From NCBI GenBank assembly GCA_020747015.1, contig JAGTJM010000014.1:310001-374000 (forward strand): a stretch of 64,000 nucleotides of DNA, written 5' to 3'. Position 1 is the first letter of the stretch, and each line of letters starts with the position of its first letter. A model generated the notes under the pieces. The model was not told the origin of the DNA. It did no database searches and saw nothing but the letters and a program-made list of their open reading frames with translations. Shown here piece by piece: positions 24,661 through 38,700 of the stretch. The translations under genes were made by a program, and so were the position numbers. Origin of the DNA: Pyrenochaeta sp. MPI-SDFR-AT-0127. Its lineage: Eukaryota > Ascomycota > Dothideomycetes > Pleosporales > Cucurbitariaceae.

Positions 24661-26272
24661 ATGCGTATCCTCATTGAAACTCAGAACCGCTGGAGATTTA
24701 CGTGAGTTCGTAATCCCGTCCAGTATTTGGTCTCTTTAGCGCAACTTACTAATTAGTTCTAGCCTTACATCACCCAGCTACAACGGTGTTGAGAAGACAT
24801 CAAGGCCTGGCGCCACATCTCTCGCTAGTGAAGCTTTGAGGCCGACATCTTCAGTCGCTGCCCTTCATCAAAAGATCCCCAATCGTTCGCTGGACGGTTA
24901 CGATATTCCAGAAGAGACTTGGCCTGACTCAAGCAACTCAACAAAGCCTTCGCGTTGCCGCAGTTTTCGAAAACGGTTTGGCAGATTCTTTATCCACTTC
25001 GCCCGGATGCCTCGTGTTGATCACAAGTACGCCCACGACTACGCATATGAAGCTCTTCCCCCGTATTCACATCGTCAAGCATCTGAGCTTGCTGCGAATA
25101 CGCTATCGGAACTTCCCGATCAACGTCTCACAACACCAGAAATTCCTGGACAGGATTTGGACGTGCACGAGCTTGAAGATAATTCGCCGTACGGCATGAG
25201 CGTTCAAACCTATTCCATGGAGAACGTAGAGAGTCGAGACGTTCCAATGTGTTTCGAACAGACCAGCAACTGGGGTTACCTTGCCTCGGGAAACTTCTTG
25301 CAACAAAACTACACAGCCCGTACAACGCCATCTTACTGCCCAAGCCTGATCACTGAGCAGTCATTGTCAGCTGTGCCAGGAATGACTAGCATGGAGCATT
25401 CCCATAACTCTTCACCAATTTCATTGTACACTCCTACAGAGGCGAGTACAGGCGTAAACCAACAATTGAGATCCAGTAATATGTGGTCTCCGCATGAATC
25501 GATATCACCTGTAACAAGCCAACTTGGACCGAGTAGGCATCCGGAGTGGTCTACCCTTACAGATGCTGCCGCTAGAGTGAGTCCTCTTCGGAGTCCTGGT
25601 ACTTCCACGCCAGCTTCGGGGAACTTCAACAATTACCAGTACGCTCAATCCTGCTCTTCCTCATCAACACCTCCCCAAGGTTTTATACCTTACCAACACA
25701 TCCCTCAAGATTTGTTTGTTTCACATCATGCACCTCTTGCCTCGAATGTTCACACCGATCGGCGCGCTTCTACCCAAGGCCTTTCGAACGAAGAGTCAAG
25801 TTTTCATCGTCATCAGGTTTACGATCAGAATTTCACCGAATTCAACAGAAGGGAGCAGTTGTTGCAGAACATCAGTCCAATGGTAGCTCAGAACGGCAAC
25901 ACCTCTACTGGGATGTTTCAACAGCCATTCGCTCAAACGGAGCACGGCCGCCATTCTCCAGTCCGTAATCAGTCACCTATGGAGGAACCTCTTGATATGG
26001 TCTGCGAGACCTGCGGGACAAAGACCACGGGGGTGTAAGTCGAGATCTGCAATACAAGCTGGCATTTACAAATCTTGCTGACTTCCTTCTGCAGATATTG
26101 CAAGACGAATATGAACAGGCACATTCGCCTGAAACACCCCTTATCTGGCTCTATCATGCTAACGCCATGTCGTGCATGTTCGGCTACGTTCAGACGCAGT
26201 GATGCTGCCCGAAAACACGAGTGGAAAAAGCATCGCATCCTAGATGCCAGGCCTAATAAACGGCGAAAGTGA
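24661..26272 (+). CDS. Two-finger C2H2 zinc-finger protein A (probable transcription factor)
   Basis: Exons 24661-24701, 24763-26034 and 26095-26272 give 496 residues. Exon 1 encodes MRILIETQNRWRF; intron 1 (61 nt, gtgagt, textbook TACTAAT branch, TTCTAG) leads in frame to TLTSPSYNGVEKTS. The body is S/P/Q/T/H-rich and probably disordered. The C-terminus holds two fingers. Finger 1 is C428-x2-C431-x15-H447-x4-H452, with the last intron (60 nt, phase 2) inside it at V438. Finger 2 is C463-x2-C466-x12-H479-x4-H484 (TFRRSDAARKHEWKKH). A basic ARPNKRRK tail follows. Finger 1 is seven residues longer than it looks in a quick scan because the first Cys pair sits on the preceding exon. It is the most divergent of four related genes in this window. 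A DNA-binding role is inferred from the fingers; target genes are unknown. Confidence 0.82.
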
Positions 26273-29200
26273 TGGCGCTGTGTGTGATGTGTTGCTGATC
26301 GGCTGATGTGCACCAGCACAGATCCGGAGTCGCCTGCGTTACTACTTTGGTAGTCTTTCCACATCGCTTGCGAATTCTTCTTTTCATTTGCTGGACGACA
26401 TATTCTTCTCTCAAGCCTCGCTAGAACGTGGCTGTGGGTGATCTAAGACGTGGATGTGGTCTTCGCTTCTTGTAAATATAGTTTCATGGCTACTGAATTC
26501 TGTCTGGTCTCGAATAATGAGGCTTTGCAGAGAGCGAACTAATCGTGATTGATATCATTACCATATTTGTTCAAGACTTCCGTTCCAGACCCAATCCTCG
26601 TGGGAATGAAAAGTGGTGCTTCTGGTACTTCGTATCTCGCATTTCAGACCGAACACGTCACGCTGGCCGTGTGGCTGGAACGCACTCAGTACCAAGCTAG
26701 CGGAGGCATACCGCTCCAACGGTGACACAGGTTTGCCACGGTGGAGGACGCCATTTGGCGGAATCTACCAAGACTGTGCATCTCTGGTGCATATGAATGG
26801 TCCCGAAACCGGTTTGTCCGTACCTATCGGAGCACACAGCGGGACGCCCCTTGACTGCCGATCCTAGGAGGCCACGTGTGAGCCTCAAGCCATTACAGGG
26901 GAGGCTCAGGCAGTAGAGTTTAGATAGTCTTGCATAGTGTTGCGCCTGGTTGCTGCTTGCCGGGGTTATGAAGGGCGAGGGGCGCTCCCCACTTTGATGC
27001 AGATGCCATACCTGACTTTGGGGCGCACATGTGTAGTGTGACTCGTGAAGTACACAAATCGTCACGATTGTCTGCTCATGCATTCTATGATTGGTCTTCT
27101 GTGTGCATTCAGCTTCGTCTGACGGATCTATCCCGCCAACAGGGTGATTTGACCGTGTGTCTTCTATTTTGCCAGTCAAGTTTTTGAAGGATTCGAGGCT
27201 CATTGATGTCTTAGACTTTATCGACAGCCTCTTATATTAGCGAAAGCCCAGAACTCTCCCGCGGCCATCGGGGGCGAGACTTTTTGATACATGCCGCCGA
27301 AGGCTTTGGTGTTGAATAAGCTCTAAATGCAGGTAGTGACGACTCGCTTGGTTCTTTTCCTTCGAAGGGGCGTGACAGAGATCACAAGTGACAGCACGGG
27401 CGCACACGCTACTCCGGGTCTACTAGGAGAGATTAATGTTGGCGACACGTGGGATTCGCCTTACGGATCGGGATTGTGCCGTACTGGAACTAGGCTACTA
27501 GTCATGAAATGCATGGGCGTTGGTGTCCTGAGCGAACAGGCATGAGAGGACATGCCTAAAATTAGACTGCCACGTCGTGAATCAAGGTAGGGTATATCAC
27601 TCGAGAGTGAATTATGAGATTGGTGTCATTGTAATGAGGCTCTATTTCTTGACAGTGACTAGTCATCGTTGGTGATACTTTGAATGATCCGGGCATGGTC
27701 CTTGTGAGTACTGAATAGACCGATGACAAGGCTTAAGCCAGGGTTGTTTGCTTTAGGACACTGTCGCTACATTTTCAGATGTTTAGGGTATTTCGAATCG
27801 CTCATAGATCTTCGAATACTGTTCAACCATGCCATGGCAACACAGTCCCGTGGATAAGCTTAATTAGTGTTGCATTGTGATGCAGCGATGTATGTGGCCA
27901 AAGCACGATAAACGGAACTTCGGTATCAGATGCCTCTGAATCTCGCGTATGGCGTAGGTATTGGCCCTTGGTAGACGCCATGATAGAATAGGCTGGGCAA
28001 AGAATCATGTGGGAGCAAAGGAAGGCGTAGAGAAACCCCGAGATCCACTCAAGCAGCAGTCAAATCGAGGTGGCTGCATTGCATACTGTAGACCGAATGC
28101 CGTATCCCCGGCAGTAGCGTGAGTAGCGACACATAGGCAAGAGTATGGTTGGGTGTGCCGACAGAACCGTCACTACTAGCCTAACCAAGAACTCTCACAC
28201 CCAGTCGCTGTTGGCGTGGTCTGAAAAGTGTCATCTCAAACAACTCATTGGCTATGTTTCGTTGTAAAGATGCATGGTGGTCTATGAAAAGTCGGTGAAG
28301 GTGGTTTTGCGAAATGAGGTGATGACCTGGAGAACGACGAGGCGGGGGGCTAGACGGCGAATCACCTCCGATGACAGAACTGCGGGGACAGGTATCCCTA
28401 CTAGTTGCGGCTCTGCTGCAGGACTAGAATTTGCTCTGGGATTCAACCATGCAATCCTCGACTTGTGACAGCTGTTCTGGACCACTTTTTATGCGACCAG
28501 AGTTGACTAGTGCCGCGTCTTGGTTTCGGTACCACGAGAGTTGTTCCCTGCAACCGCATTGACTAAGAAAGCCTGTGTGACCAAAAGTTGGGCTTCGACT
28601 AACCATTGCAATTCCAATTTCCCGAGAACGAGCGATAGTCAGACATCCTGAACAGCGAAGAGGGTTCCAGGCTTGCGCGGGTCATGCACAGGGTGTCGAA
28701 GTTATCATCATCATGCGACTCCATGGTGGGCCGTCATGTCAATCTATACTTGCATATCCACGCCAGGGTCAGCGCATATGGAAAGTTTTCTGATTAGAGA
28801 CATTGATATGGAAAGCAGGGGATGGTGTGGGAAATTCTCCTGGGATGCGTCACAGAATCGAAACTGACACTTTCCAATGATCTCGAAAAGATCATTTAGC
28901 CGGGCGGGAGTGTAGGGGCTTTCGAGAAGTCTTCCCCTTTCGTTGAATGGCTTGAGATAAGCAAATTTACGCGAGCGTCTTATATACTACATGCTTCAAG
29001 CGACTAACTTTCTTGAGGTCTCGGTTCAGCGGCGAATGAAATGTCCATGGCATCTGATATCCATCGTGGACTATGCTTCCGAACGATGATAGTGCGGGTG
29101 ATTGATCGCCATGCCATATCGAGCGGTCCCTCGATACACCGTAATTGGAAGATGTCGGCACGAAATGCGGCATTGCGCTATCTTCCGGTGTTGGAGTATT

Positions 29201-31588
29201 CATGGTGGTAGAATAAGTGGGACGCAATCGACTTGGCCATTTCAGGCTCAGCACGTAAGCCACCAATAGCTGCACTGCAAGACTCACTGAAGCGGGCGGC
29301 TATTCCCGCATGACCATTCGCGGCCCGTTCTTGGATTTGATGCGTCGACTACGACGCGACAGAGGTTGATCGTTCGCTTGCGAAAGGGTCGTACTAGACC
29401 TTACGGGGGCTTGTGCGGGTACATCCTTCTACATCTGTGATTACTTGCTGTAATATTGCTCAGGATCGTTCGCTTCGCCCAGCTTCAGCTGTGTTGTTGC
29501 AGGTAACGCGCAACCACCTCGATGGACATGGAGGAAATGCTGCAAGCATGCGCAGTTGTGGCTTATTCCCCACCATTTGGCTGCAATTCAAATGTGCTCG
29601 CAGCAGCTAGAGACGCAATCTTCATGCGAACTCGGCTGGCTCTGCCTCTTCTCGTTACTCTTTCCCTCTAAATGCGCCCAATCTTGCGCCAAAGGCGAGT
29701 CGAACACCTCGTCGGCGAAGAGCGGGCTGCTTCTGGCCATAACTTTTACATTCTCGGTGGCGAAGTTTGCGGGCCGCTGTTACAGCGCATCGAGCCGCCC
29801 TGCGGTAAGAGGATGCCAGTGCCATCCGAATAAGGTGGTGCCGCGCTTCGCAATTTTGCTGCTAAAGTGGCTCTGCTGCAGCACTCAAACTACTATTTGA
29901 GGCAGTGACATTAGGCAAATTACGCAGGCCTGTCCCACATGTTTTCGTTATGATATGATTGAAGCCTGACTGTGACGAAAAAGCTAGTCTGATGGGAGTC
30001 GATGTGGTGTGGAGATTTGGAGCCAGACAACATGGCTGACCCCATTCATGGCGTTTTCCTTGGCTTCTGCATGCGCGAGCCCAGCAGACTAGGCTATAGC
30101 CGCACATAGTTGCACCCAACTTGTAGGCCAAATCAAGATCTCTGGGCTATTGTTGTCGTTCCCGTTCAAACATAGAAGCGAGCTTATGCATCCGGCAAGG
30201 TTCTTAGTGGGAAATCGAGTGGCACATGGCACCCAAGCGACTAAAGGAGCCTCGTTGCCTCCTCAGAACCATATCCGATTCTGAAATGCTGTGCTTTGAT
30301 CTACACCCCCAGGAAGTGGGATCCTTGTTCGATCGTCTTGCATTCTTTCCCAATTTCTTGGAACGCTCCAAGATCTGTGATATTATTATGATCCTCCTCT
30401 TCACTCGATCTTCTCGGAACGCAGTCAAGTCTGGAGCATGTGAAATTCTTTTTCGCAATCCAACTGCAATAGGGACAGTCACACGTTTCTCAGCCCCTTG
30501 GAGTCTGGTACTCCCCGCCGCTTCTTCTTTTGATCTGCCTTGTCTCCTGTGCCGAGACCCCTGGTTCTGATATTCATCTTTTCCTGCTACTCAAAAGCTA
30601 TTGGGTTACACCGGAAGTGACAAGCGCGTTCCAGCTCCGCATTGGTTCCAGGGCTGGCCAGGGAAATAAGGCAACCGCTTCAACGTGGCATAGCAATTCA
30701 AAGTACCTCATTGCCTTTGGAGGGGTCGCACAGCTAATACACTCTGATTGACCAACTCACAGCCCGAACTTTAATGGGTCTGCATCCCTCGATGGGCCCC
30801 GGACCATACCAGTCGGCGTTAGTGGATCAGTGACCACTCCCTCCGCACTATTCGCCGCGTTTTGTCCCTCGCAGCCCACGTTTTCGACCACGATACCATG
30901 CATCACACTGCCTTCGCCCTCCACCCTGTGCGTACCTGCCGTCAATAATCAGAACCGAGGGAATCTTCTTCATACTGCTGCGAGGCTACGACGTCTCCGA
31001 GGCCCGCCAAGGGTACCGTTCTTTAAACTCGACCCCAAGGATAATTTGTGTCTTCGCGTATCAGGCGGTCCTGTGTAAGATTGTTGCGTTCAGATAAGTG
31101 AGGCTCCTAGAAGGCGACAATCAAAGTTCGTTGGCTATGAATCCCAGATACGACAGGATCTAGAGAGACTCGGTGCCCCCTCCCCGCAGTGGCCTAATGC
31201 ATGTCGGTCCGATCATTTTTAGACCTTTCACTCATTTGGGCTGCTCGTTATCCGTAAGTGAGCGCAGTGCAGCACGCGGTCCTCCGAGGCTTTGCAGTGC
31301 ACAGGTCCTTGGCATATGGCCTGAATTCAAACGCATCGATTGCGCCCCTCCCATTCCCACCTCTTCTCCAAAGCGAACAGTATCACACTTTACCACATCC
31401 AAGTCTTGTTCCGTGCCAGTCAGGTGCCACAAACTGATTTAACACGCGTTATTGCCTTCAGGGGTGTTACGGTACCGGCACCGGCAACACAAGAGCCTAC
31501 GATAGCATCGTTGCTTCTTTTACCCTCTTTCGAGAACGTCTCTTCCGGCAAACATCAGAAAATTCTCTTGAATCGATACATCGCCAAT
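26273..31588. other. 5.3 kb without a supported gene, upstream of zinc-finger gene B
   Basis: I read all frames and found no family sequence, no plausible splice chain and no repeat boundaries. A possible 5'-UTR intron of gene B is at 31254-31297 (gtaagt...tttgcag, 44 nt). A short hairpin AATGATC/GATCATT lies near 28875-28898. Confidence 0.45.
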
Positions 31589-33175
31589 ATGGCCGCGAAC
31601 TACAGGCCCGGATCGAGGCTAGAGCATGACAGGAACGGGACCTACCAACAGGTTGAAGATTGGCAGTCCAACCAAGATGGCGCGATGCCATATGAGGAGA
31701 GTATGCCTGTCCCAAACTACATCGAAGTCCACGGCGGTATCTTCCCATCCCATCCGCGACAAGACTCTTCGCAAGTCCTTCCCACGGCCTCTCCTGCCCT
31801 CGGTTTTCAGGTCAATAGACCAAGGGCAAGCGAGGAACGTCCTTTCGTGCAAAGTACACCACACCAGCAGGTAAGCAAGCGTTGCCATTCGTTTATCGGA
31901 CGCCAGCGAAGGTTGGATAAAGAAGCTGATCTCTGCGAGGTCTCGCTATGGGATGGCACCCACGGTGTGGTAGAGGCCATTAATCCTAGCTCCACATACT
32001 ACGCTCAAAACAACGACCAAATCTTAGCATCGCACGACGTGATACAGGCACCGTCTGAACAGACTAGTCTTGAGACCTTTGGCCAGACATACTCATCACA
32101 GGAGTACTATGCGCACGACAGGCAGTGCTTTGCCGACAACTGCCAGAATCCTCTTTCAGGAGCGGTTCCTTACTATACATCATCATCCGTTGATTCCACT
32201 AGTTGTCGTGTAGTAGAAGATTCATATGGGACTGAAGAGAGTCAAGACATGCACGCAAGCTCCTCGAACACTCTAGAGTGGTGCGTCTCGACCGACCCAT
32301 TTTCTGCAGATCATGCCTATGAACCATTTCGCAATAGTACGTTGGAATTTCAGGAGGAAGGACCTTGGTCGACCGTGAACACCCGCCTAGAAAGGCGCGT
32401 GCCATACTGTACAGCAGAGAGAACTTCATTCGTACATCAGACAGGAGCGTCTGATATCTCGTCTTCGCGCGATGGCGGCTATGATAACGTGAGCTCAGCG
32501 TCTGTCAACTGCCTGGGGACTTCGGTGACCACGAATTTCGAGCCTGAGAACATGAGAACGAGTTTGGCCACCGTCGGACAGGTTGCACCTATTGTCGAGA
32601 GTCACCATCGATCCTCCGAACTATGTAACATTGCGCATGCACTAGGAAGGCGTACTATGGTAATGCCTACGTCAGACTTATTTGACCCTGGTGTTGGATT
32701 TCAAGTCCCAAGTACTCCACGGCTGGAACCAGACAGATCCTTAAGGGGGGATCCATCTTCATTGTAAGCATTGTCCAAGATATAGGAATTTGGTAATTGC
32801 TGATGTTGGTAGTGCTGTTACTAAGTCCGACTTCCTCGGGTACCGCCAACGCCTTTCTTGAGATCTGAGTCTTCCTCCCCAAGCAGCAACGCAAACAGTG
32901 TCGCTTCACCGGGGCTGTCAGGTATCTCCCAGTGTGGCGAATGTGGCTGTGAGTACCAGGGCAAGTATAGCAGGAGTAATTTAAGCCGTCATAAACGGCT
33001 TAAACATAAGCGTGAGGGCGCCGCGGTGTATTGTTGTGAGGCTCGTGGTTGCAACAAAGACTTTCGGCGACAAGACGCTCGCCTCAACCACTACAGGCGT
33101 CACCATCCGGAAATCGTGCCAGGCCCGGCTGTACCACGCGGATCTCCACGTTCGCAACATTCAAGCCATGCTTAA
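31589..33175 (+). CDS. Two-finger C2H2 zinc-finger protein B (probable transcription factor)
   Basis: Exons 31589-32763 and 32863-33175 give 495 residues. The first ATG in the frame is 31589 (MAANYRPGSRLEHD). The intron is 99 nt: gtaagc donor, TACTAAG branch near 32818, and the first AG after it (TTGAG) gives the correct phase. The body is Ser/Thr/Gln-rich. Finger 1 is C416-x2-C419-x15-H435-x4-H440 (containing KYSRSNLSRHKRLKH). Finger 2 is C450-x4-C455-x12-H468-x4-H473 (DFRRQDARLNHYRRHH). Outside the fingers it aligns with gene D around PWSTVNTRLERR (259-270) and NMRTSLATV (321-329), and with gene C around EAINPSSTY (129-137). A CAG/gtaagc at about 31870 could be a further donor, but no acceptor clearly improves the protein. 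The stop is four residues past SQHSS. Confidence 0.82.
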
Positions 33176-33417
33176 TTGTTCACTATTCCCGGGGTGCGAA
33201 CCAGAAGACCAGGTTCTCAGTGACATTGCTAGCTGGAATTAGTGGATCTGGAATGAAGTCAATGCAACAGGGTAAGAAAAATCAGTAGTTCGATGCTGCA
33301 CTCGAGTTATGTGGTCAGTGTTCACGGCAACCAGAGTGATGACCAAAATTGATATGCGAGTCGGTGAGGCAGCGTGGGCTTTTTTGCTGTTGGACCGAAG
33401 CACCCTCCAGGAGGCAT

Positions 33418-33505
33418 CTCCCACCTCTTCTTCTTGATCCTCTTCTTGCTGCTCTCCTTGCTGTCCTTCTTTCTATTGTTCTTTTTTCTTTTCCTCCATC
33501 TTTAT
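33418..33505 (+). repeat. Polypyrimidine (C+T) tract
   Basis: About 88 bases that are almost entirely C and T, built of imperfect TTC/TCC units. It lies 240 bp past the stop codon of zinc-finger gene B. A Phe/Leu-rich open frame across it is a by-product of the composition. Confidence 0.7.
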
Positions 33506-33754
33506 AGCTGGTCTACTACCCTCGTGAGCTGTCGAGATGCACACAGCGTGATTGTCCATGTTTCCACTTATTACGGCCGAAGAACATGATCTGGGACTGC
33601 CGGGGGTTTGAACTTCTTTTGTTGGAATTTACGTTAGGTCGAGACTGGGGTTCTTCTTGCTGTGTTCCGCCCAGGCTTGTTCACGGTGAACATCCGGTAT
33701 GAGAAGGGTAATCCAGGACTCCGGTTCTTTGGGACAATAGGCCTGCTCCCGTAT

Positions 33755-33772
33755 AGTTGCATGCATGCAACT
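33755..33772. repeat. Perfect 18 bp palindrome
   Basis: AGTTGCATGCATGCAACT equals its own reverse complement; the flanking bases do not extend the symmetry. It could be a dimer-binding site or chance alternation of TGCA. Confidence 0.6.
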
Positions 33773-35470
33773 CTAAGTACGCCATGAGGGCTGAGGTAAC
33801 CTTTGTGCTGTCTTTGCTGATAGAGTCAGGCGGGTGAAGGAGTAAGAAGGCGGAGGCTGAGAGACGGCAGATGAAATTAGGTCGAGCATGACGACGCTTG
33901 GGCCTGAGTGGATGACGGACGAGGCCCGAATGAAGCGAATTGAAAGATCCGGACCATCGCACAGGCACCATCCTGGTCCTCCCGTCGCTCTGCCGGTCAA
34001 ATAGGCCCCCGCAATAGCTTCAGGTGACGAGTCCCTGTATGGGCGCGGCAAGGCGCCATGACGAGCCTGCTTCCCATCGGCAGCGCTGAGAGCCGGTTGG
34101 CTGCAATGTCTGTTATTGGGAGCAGCAACATGCTGTGCGAGCCAAACAGCGTATGGATGAGGACTCAGAAGTATCACAAGCGCCCTGAAAGAATGTAACG
34201 GCGTCCACCCTGAGTGAGTCAACGTGTCAGTCTCAAAGGCAGCAGACGCTAACCCCAGAAATAGCGTCGGAATGTTGTATGCCTAGGGCGAGGCCAAACA
34301 CGACTTGCATTCGTATACCGATAGTCCGGAGTTTGTTACTCCTCGTATAGTTACCAATCTTTATTATTATTCTCGTCCATTGCTCAGAGCCGGATCGTTC
34401 TGATGATAGTTCATTCCATTTCCCGCAGTATGGATCAGAGGACGCATCGCTCTTCGAAATGTTTGAATGAGTCATCATTCCCACCAGTCCAGGTAGGCCA
34501 CTGAGGCGTGATGTCGCTCCATCCGGTGTCTTTACATGGTCCACGGAAGGAGTCATCCGGATCGTGGTCCTGCGTCTACCATCTCTCGAAACCTGTTGCC
34601 GCTTACGTTCCACGCGTCCACTCACATCGAACAGGAGAGGAAAGGCTGGCATACATGGCGAATACGTGACGCGTCAGTGATTTAATTTGCCCTCGCGCTC
34701 TCGATTCCTCATTAGTTATTGCTCTGCCCCCTGCCCGCTAGGCACTGTATCTTGTTACCAGTCGTGCTCAACCAATCCTTGGGAACAAATGGCAGTCCAT
34801 ATCCAGCTCCTGTGCCAATTCGACTGTAACTCCGTCTCCGTGAGCCTTTTTCCCACACTCTATCCTCACAGTTTCTGCCATATCAGCTCAATACCAATCG
34901 TTGGTCAATTAAGAAACCCATATTCGTCCTTCTAATGGCATAGACTGAGGTATTGTGCATATGCCTCTCCCATACCTAGGTGTAGCCTATATAGGGGTCT
35001 TCATGATGCATGGTGGCGTGCTGTATAAAGGTGATTATGTCCTGCATGACAGCCCCATGACACGACGGGCAGAGTACGACTCAGCGTGGCAACATGACCG
35101 GGAACTCCGAACACCACAAGAGCGCCCTAAATCCATTGAAAACTAAACGCTCGGAATCTTCTAGCAACTGTCAAGTTCAAGTGGTTCGCCACCTTGTCGA
35201 GCTTGATGTTGTGAAGACGCGATATTATCCCAGACCTTGATGCATGCGGCTAACCCGTGATTGACTGTGCCAGCCTATCAATAACAGATGCGAACACTTT
35301 GAGAAGAATATACGATTTCTCGCTTTCTCAAGGCCTGATCCCCCCCAGTTTATGACAGGCGTCCAGATCCACTTCCCAGACCAGTTTCTCAACCTAAGGT
35401 ACAATATTGATCATTGCGTGAGTCAGTTATCTAGACCAGTCAGCCGACATATAAGCCCTGATACAACCCA

Positions 35471-35760
35471 ATGGTACTCAAAACCCAACAACTCGACTCA
35501 GTCGTCGCAGCCATCATGATGCGGTGTACCGAGATATCGTTCAACATGTTGATAACACTGACAGTCGCAAGCAAGCGTTGTCAAGTAGTGTGAACGCATT
35601 GGTGCCTCATCCGCCTCCCCACCCGAGTGGCTTGATGCCTTATCCTTGGCAGATTCTGAAGGCTGTATGGACCCACTTGTCGAAAACAAACTGGTTGCAA
35701 ACAGACGAAATGATCAGTAACTTGAAGAAGGCTGTGTTGTGCGACCCTAAACGATGGTGA
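35471..35760 (+). CDS. Weak candidate for a small spliced gene
   Basis: An ATG at 35471 starts MVLKTQQLDSVVAAIMM. A possible 41 nt intron (35524-35564, gtgtac...ctgacag) would join it in frame to a second exon 35565-35760 that reads RKQALSSSVNALVPHPPP and ends PWQILKAVWTHLSKTNW, then LQTDEMISNLKKAVLCDPKRW, for 82 residues. The second part looks protein-like. Against it: the intron is shorter than any other here, a TATAA at 35450 is too close to the ATG to be its promoter element, and I recognise no family. Confidence 0.22.
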
Positions 35761-38700
35761 AGCTGGTTAGATAATGATAGATCAACTTCTCGCCTCATCG
35801 CTCGAGTACTATACTGGATTAGATGTAATCAGTAAAACTTTAGATCGACGTCAAAATTGTCTTACATTTACTTGATTGTGGCCTCTAAGCCGGTGTTTCA
35901 ACCCATGTAATGGCTTTGGATCCTACGCTTCACATGTTCTGCCACACCCATTGGCTCACGATCTACGTCGGTCTCCCCTTTTTGTCACCGGGCCAAATAT
36001 GTGTTTGCATAACTTCCTTTTCGCATCTTCGTGATGCATAAATTCCAATGTTATGTGGCTCACACTTTGCTTTCCGTTTGGCCAATTCGAGACGTCGATT
36101 GACGCCCACTGCAACTCAAGTTGCCCAGATGCACTATTCGTACGCCCGGCACCACATCATTTGGCCCAGAGAACCCAATGATTCCCGTATATCCAAAGTT
36201 ACCAACCCCATGGCTCCAGTGAAACAGCACTTATGCGGCGCAGGATTTGCGGCCCAACCCACATGCCCAGCCTTTTGCCTCGTTTTCAGCGCTTGAACAC
36301 TCGCCACATAGTAGGTATTATTGCATCGTTGAGCCTGTGTCACAAACGATATGGCATGTCGCATCGTCGGTTCAACCGTACGACACAACGACAGCAGAGC
36401 CATGCAATGTGCACGTATCTAAGCTGAGAACTCATTATTTCAGCTCCAATAGTATCCACTTGCCACCTCACCTAGCCTTCTGATTGGATTGGAGAGATTG
36501 GAAAGGTGGAAGTTGATGATTGGGACGCCATCCAACTTGACGTGAAACGAATAAGCCAGCGCAGCTTCTTTAGTATATGTGTCTGGTGTGCTCAAATGAG
36601 TATGTTGATGTTGTCCTCATGGCTCTTTTGAAATCCTGATAAAATGAACTTTACACAGATGGGCTAGAGCTAGGATTCTATGGCTTGTTGAAGGCCTTCA
36701 ATACCTGAATGGTTGGAATGAGAACGTGCAGTTGCAAAAGAAAGGAGGGTAGTGGCTAGAAGCACGCCTTGAGAGTGCATTGTAACCAAATATGAACGAC
36801 TTACAGCATTTTGAATGCTCTGGAGATGTCCATCGAATTTAGTAACCTTTTTAGCGCACTGAGCAGGCCTGACTTGGTGGTGATTTGCCTCTCTGCAGGG
36901 CGAACACGGACGCAGGGATCTGAGCCCATTCGCCATTTTCAAAAGCACAGAGAGCTGTTCCAGGTCTAGCGAATGCAAGCATCACGAATCAAACGATCTG
37001 CCGTTGCTAGCGCTGCATACCCTCGTCCTATAGCTTCACGCTGTCATACCTCGACAACAAGTAGGCCTTGATAACGCCAACATAGACCTCCATGTATTAA
37101 TCGCGACGGCTGAGTTCGTTTCCGGGCAAGCTGTACTCTTTTTGGTGGCTCGAGGATATTCATCAGCGGACTGGGGAGTTTGTGAGCTGGGATATTTTGG
37201 TGGAGGCTGTGTTACACGATGTCGCCTTCAGCTCATCTCCAGCGGCGACGTGCATTTGCCTCAGCGATATGTCTGGGTGCTTCGAGAAGTCTTGCCGGGT
37301 GTGCGCCCCTGAAGTTCAAGGATGCAGCTGATTCTAGAAGGTTGACAGTCGGGGTTTGATCGCTTCAGATCCACGTCTTCACGAATCAACAGTGCTCTGG
37401 GCAGGGGCAAAAATTTGGGCCATCATACAGTTACTAAAGTATAAGGGTGTGCTGGCGTCGTTTCGAGTTTATTTGTGCCTGCAATCGCTGGCCCCGAACG
37501 AGCCAGTATATTGGGTAGCGCATCATGAGATCGACTGACACACGTTTAGAGTGAGGCTTTACCTGAATCGATGCCTTACTGGACAGAGCCTCTCTTGGGG
37601 GCAAATCGAAATTGCTTGGGCAAGATGAAATGGCACTATGGCAAGCGAGTTGGTCGCAGCGTGCTACTTATTAAAAGCCAGTTACAAGTACATGAGAGAG
37701 GCCACCGACCAGCAATGTGACCGAGCAAGATACCTAACAGGAGAATTTTACAAGTGATTGAATTTCCGACTGGCGGGATGCAATAGTAAGAAGAAATTGT
37801 GACTGGCTCTGTAGCTTTTGAGCGACTTTTTACGTTAAGAATCACACCAAATACGGCACCGAGTACTGAAGATTTAGTTATGAGTCTGACAGGCGAGGGT
37901 CCCGATCATCGAGCTCAGCAACAGACATTCGAACGAAGGGTGTAGACGCGTAGAATAGCTTTCCTTAGTGCCTTATGGTTCTCGATGGCGCTGTCCGTGT
38001 CGGCGACGCTCGGATCCATGCAGTGAGGCAGCGAATCATGGGTATCTTCCCTGATGATCGTCGCCACATCAGGGAGACCAAGGTGAGGCACAGTTATAAT
38101 TTCAGGTTCGTTATCCATGAGTGGCGGTGAGAGAAGGAAGGCGGTACGAGGCATGCTAAAGGGGGATCCGTGCCTTTGGCGACAAGGTTTGCCCACAATG
38201 GGAGCTCAATCCATGTGTCCCCAGCTGCGAGGAACTATGCGCCTTTATTCCCCAAGCTTTCTTCAACCTCTAGCCCTCAACATCGTCGACATAACATATT
38301 GATACCCGCTCACGGAAGTATGTGGATCGACGTCACCGTACCGTCACAACACACACACATTGCTGGTCTCGCTATCGACGTCGTGCGATTCATCGCTGCC
38401 ATTCAGTCTTCTTTTCATCACGCCCTCGCCTCACCGTCTCTTACTCAAACAACAATAACAATAATCATCAAAGAGGAATGTTAAACGTATACCAAAACTC
38501 CGGCACCGAACTCCCCCTGAATGTATAGCATGCAGACGTAAGTAAACGACAGTAAGGCCGCGCAACCCATCTTACACTCACCACATCAATTACATGGAAA
38601 TGTTCTCTGCGGATATAGTTGTGTGACATACTGGTAAAGAGAATTTGAACAAACTTCAGTAACGCTACAAGTCGAACATAGAAAAAGAGAAAGAAGAAAA

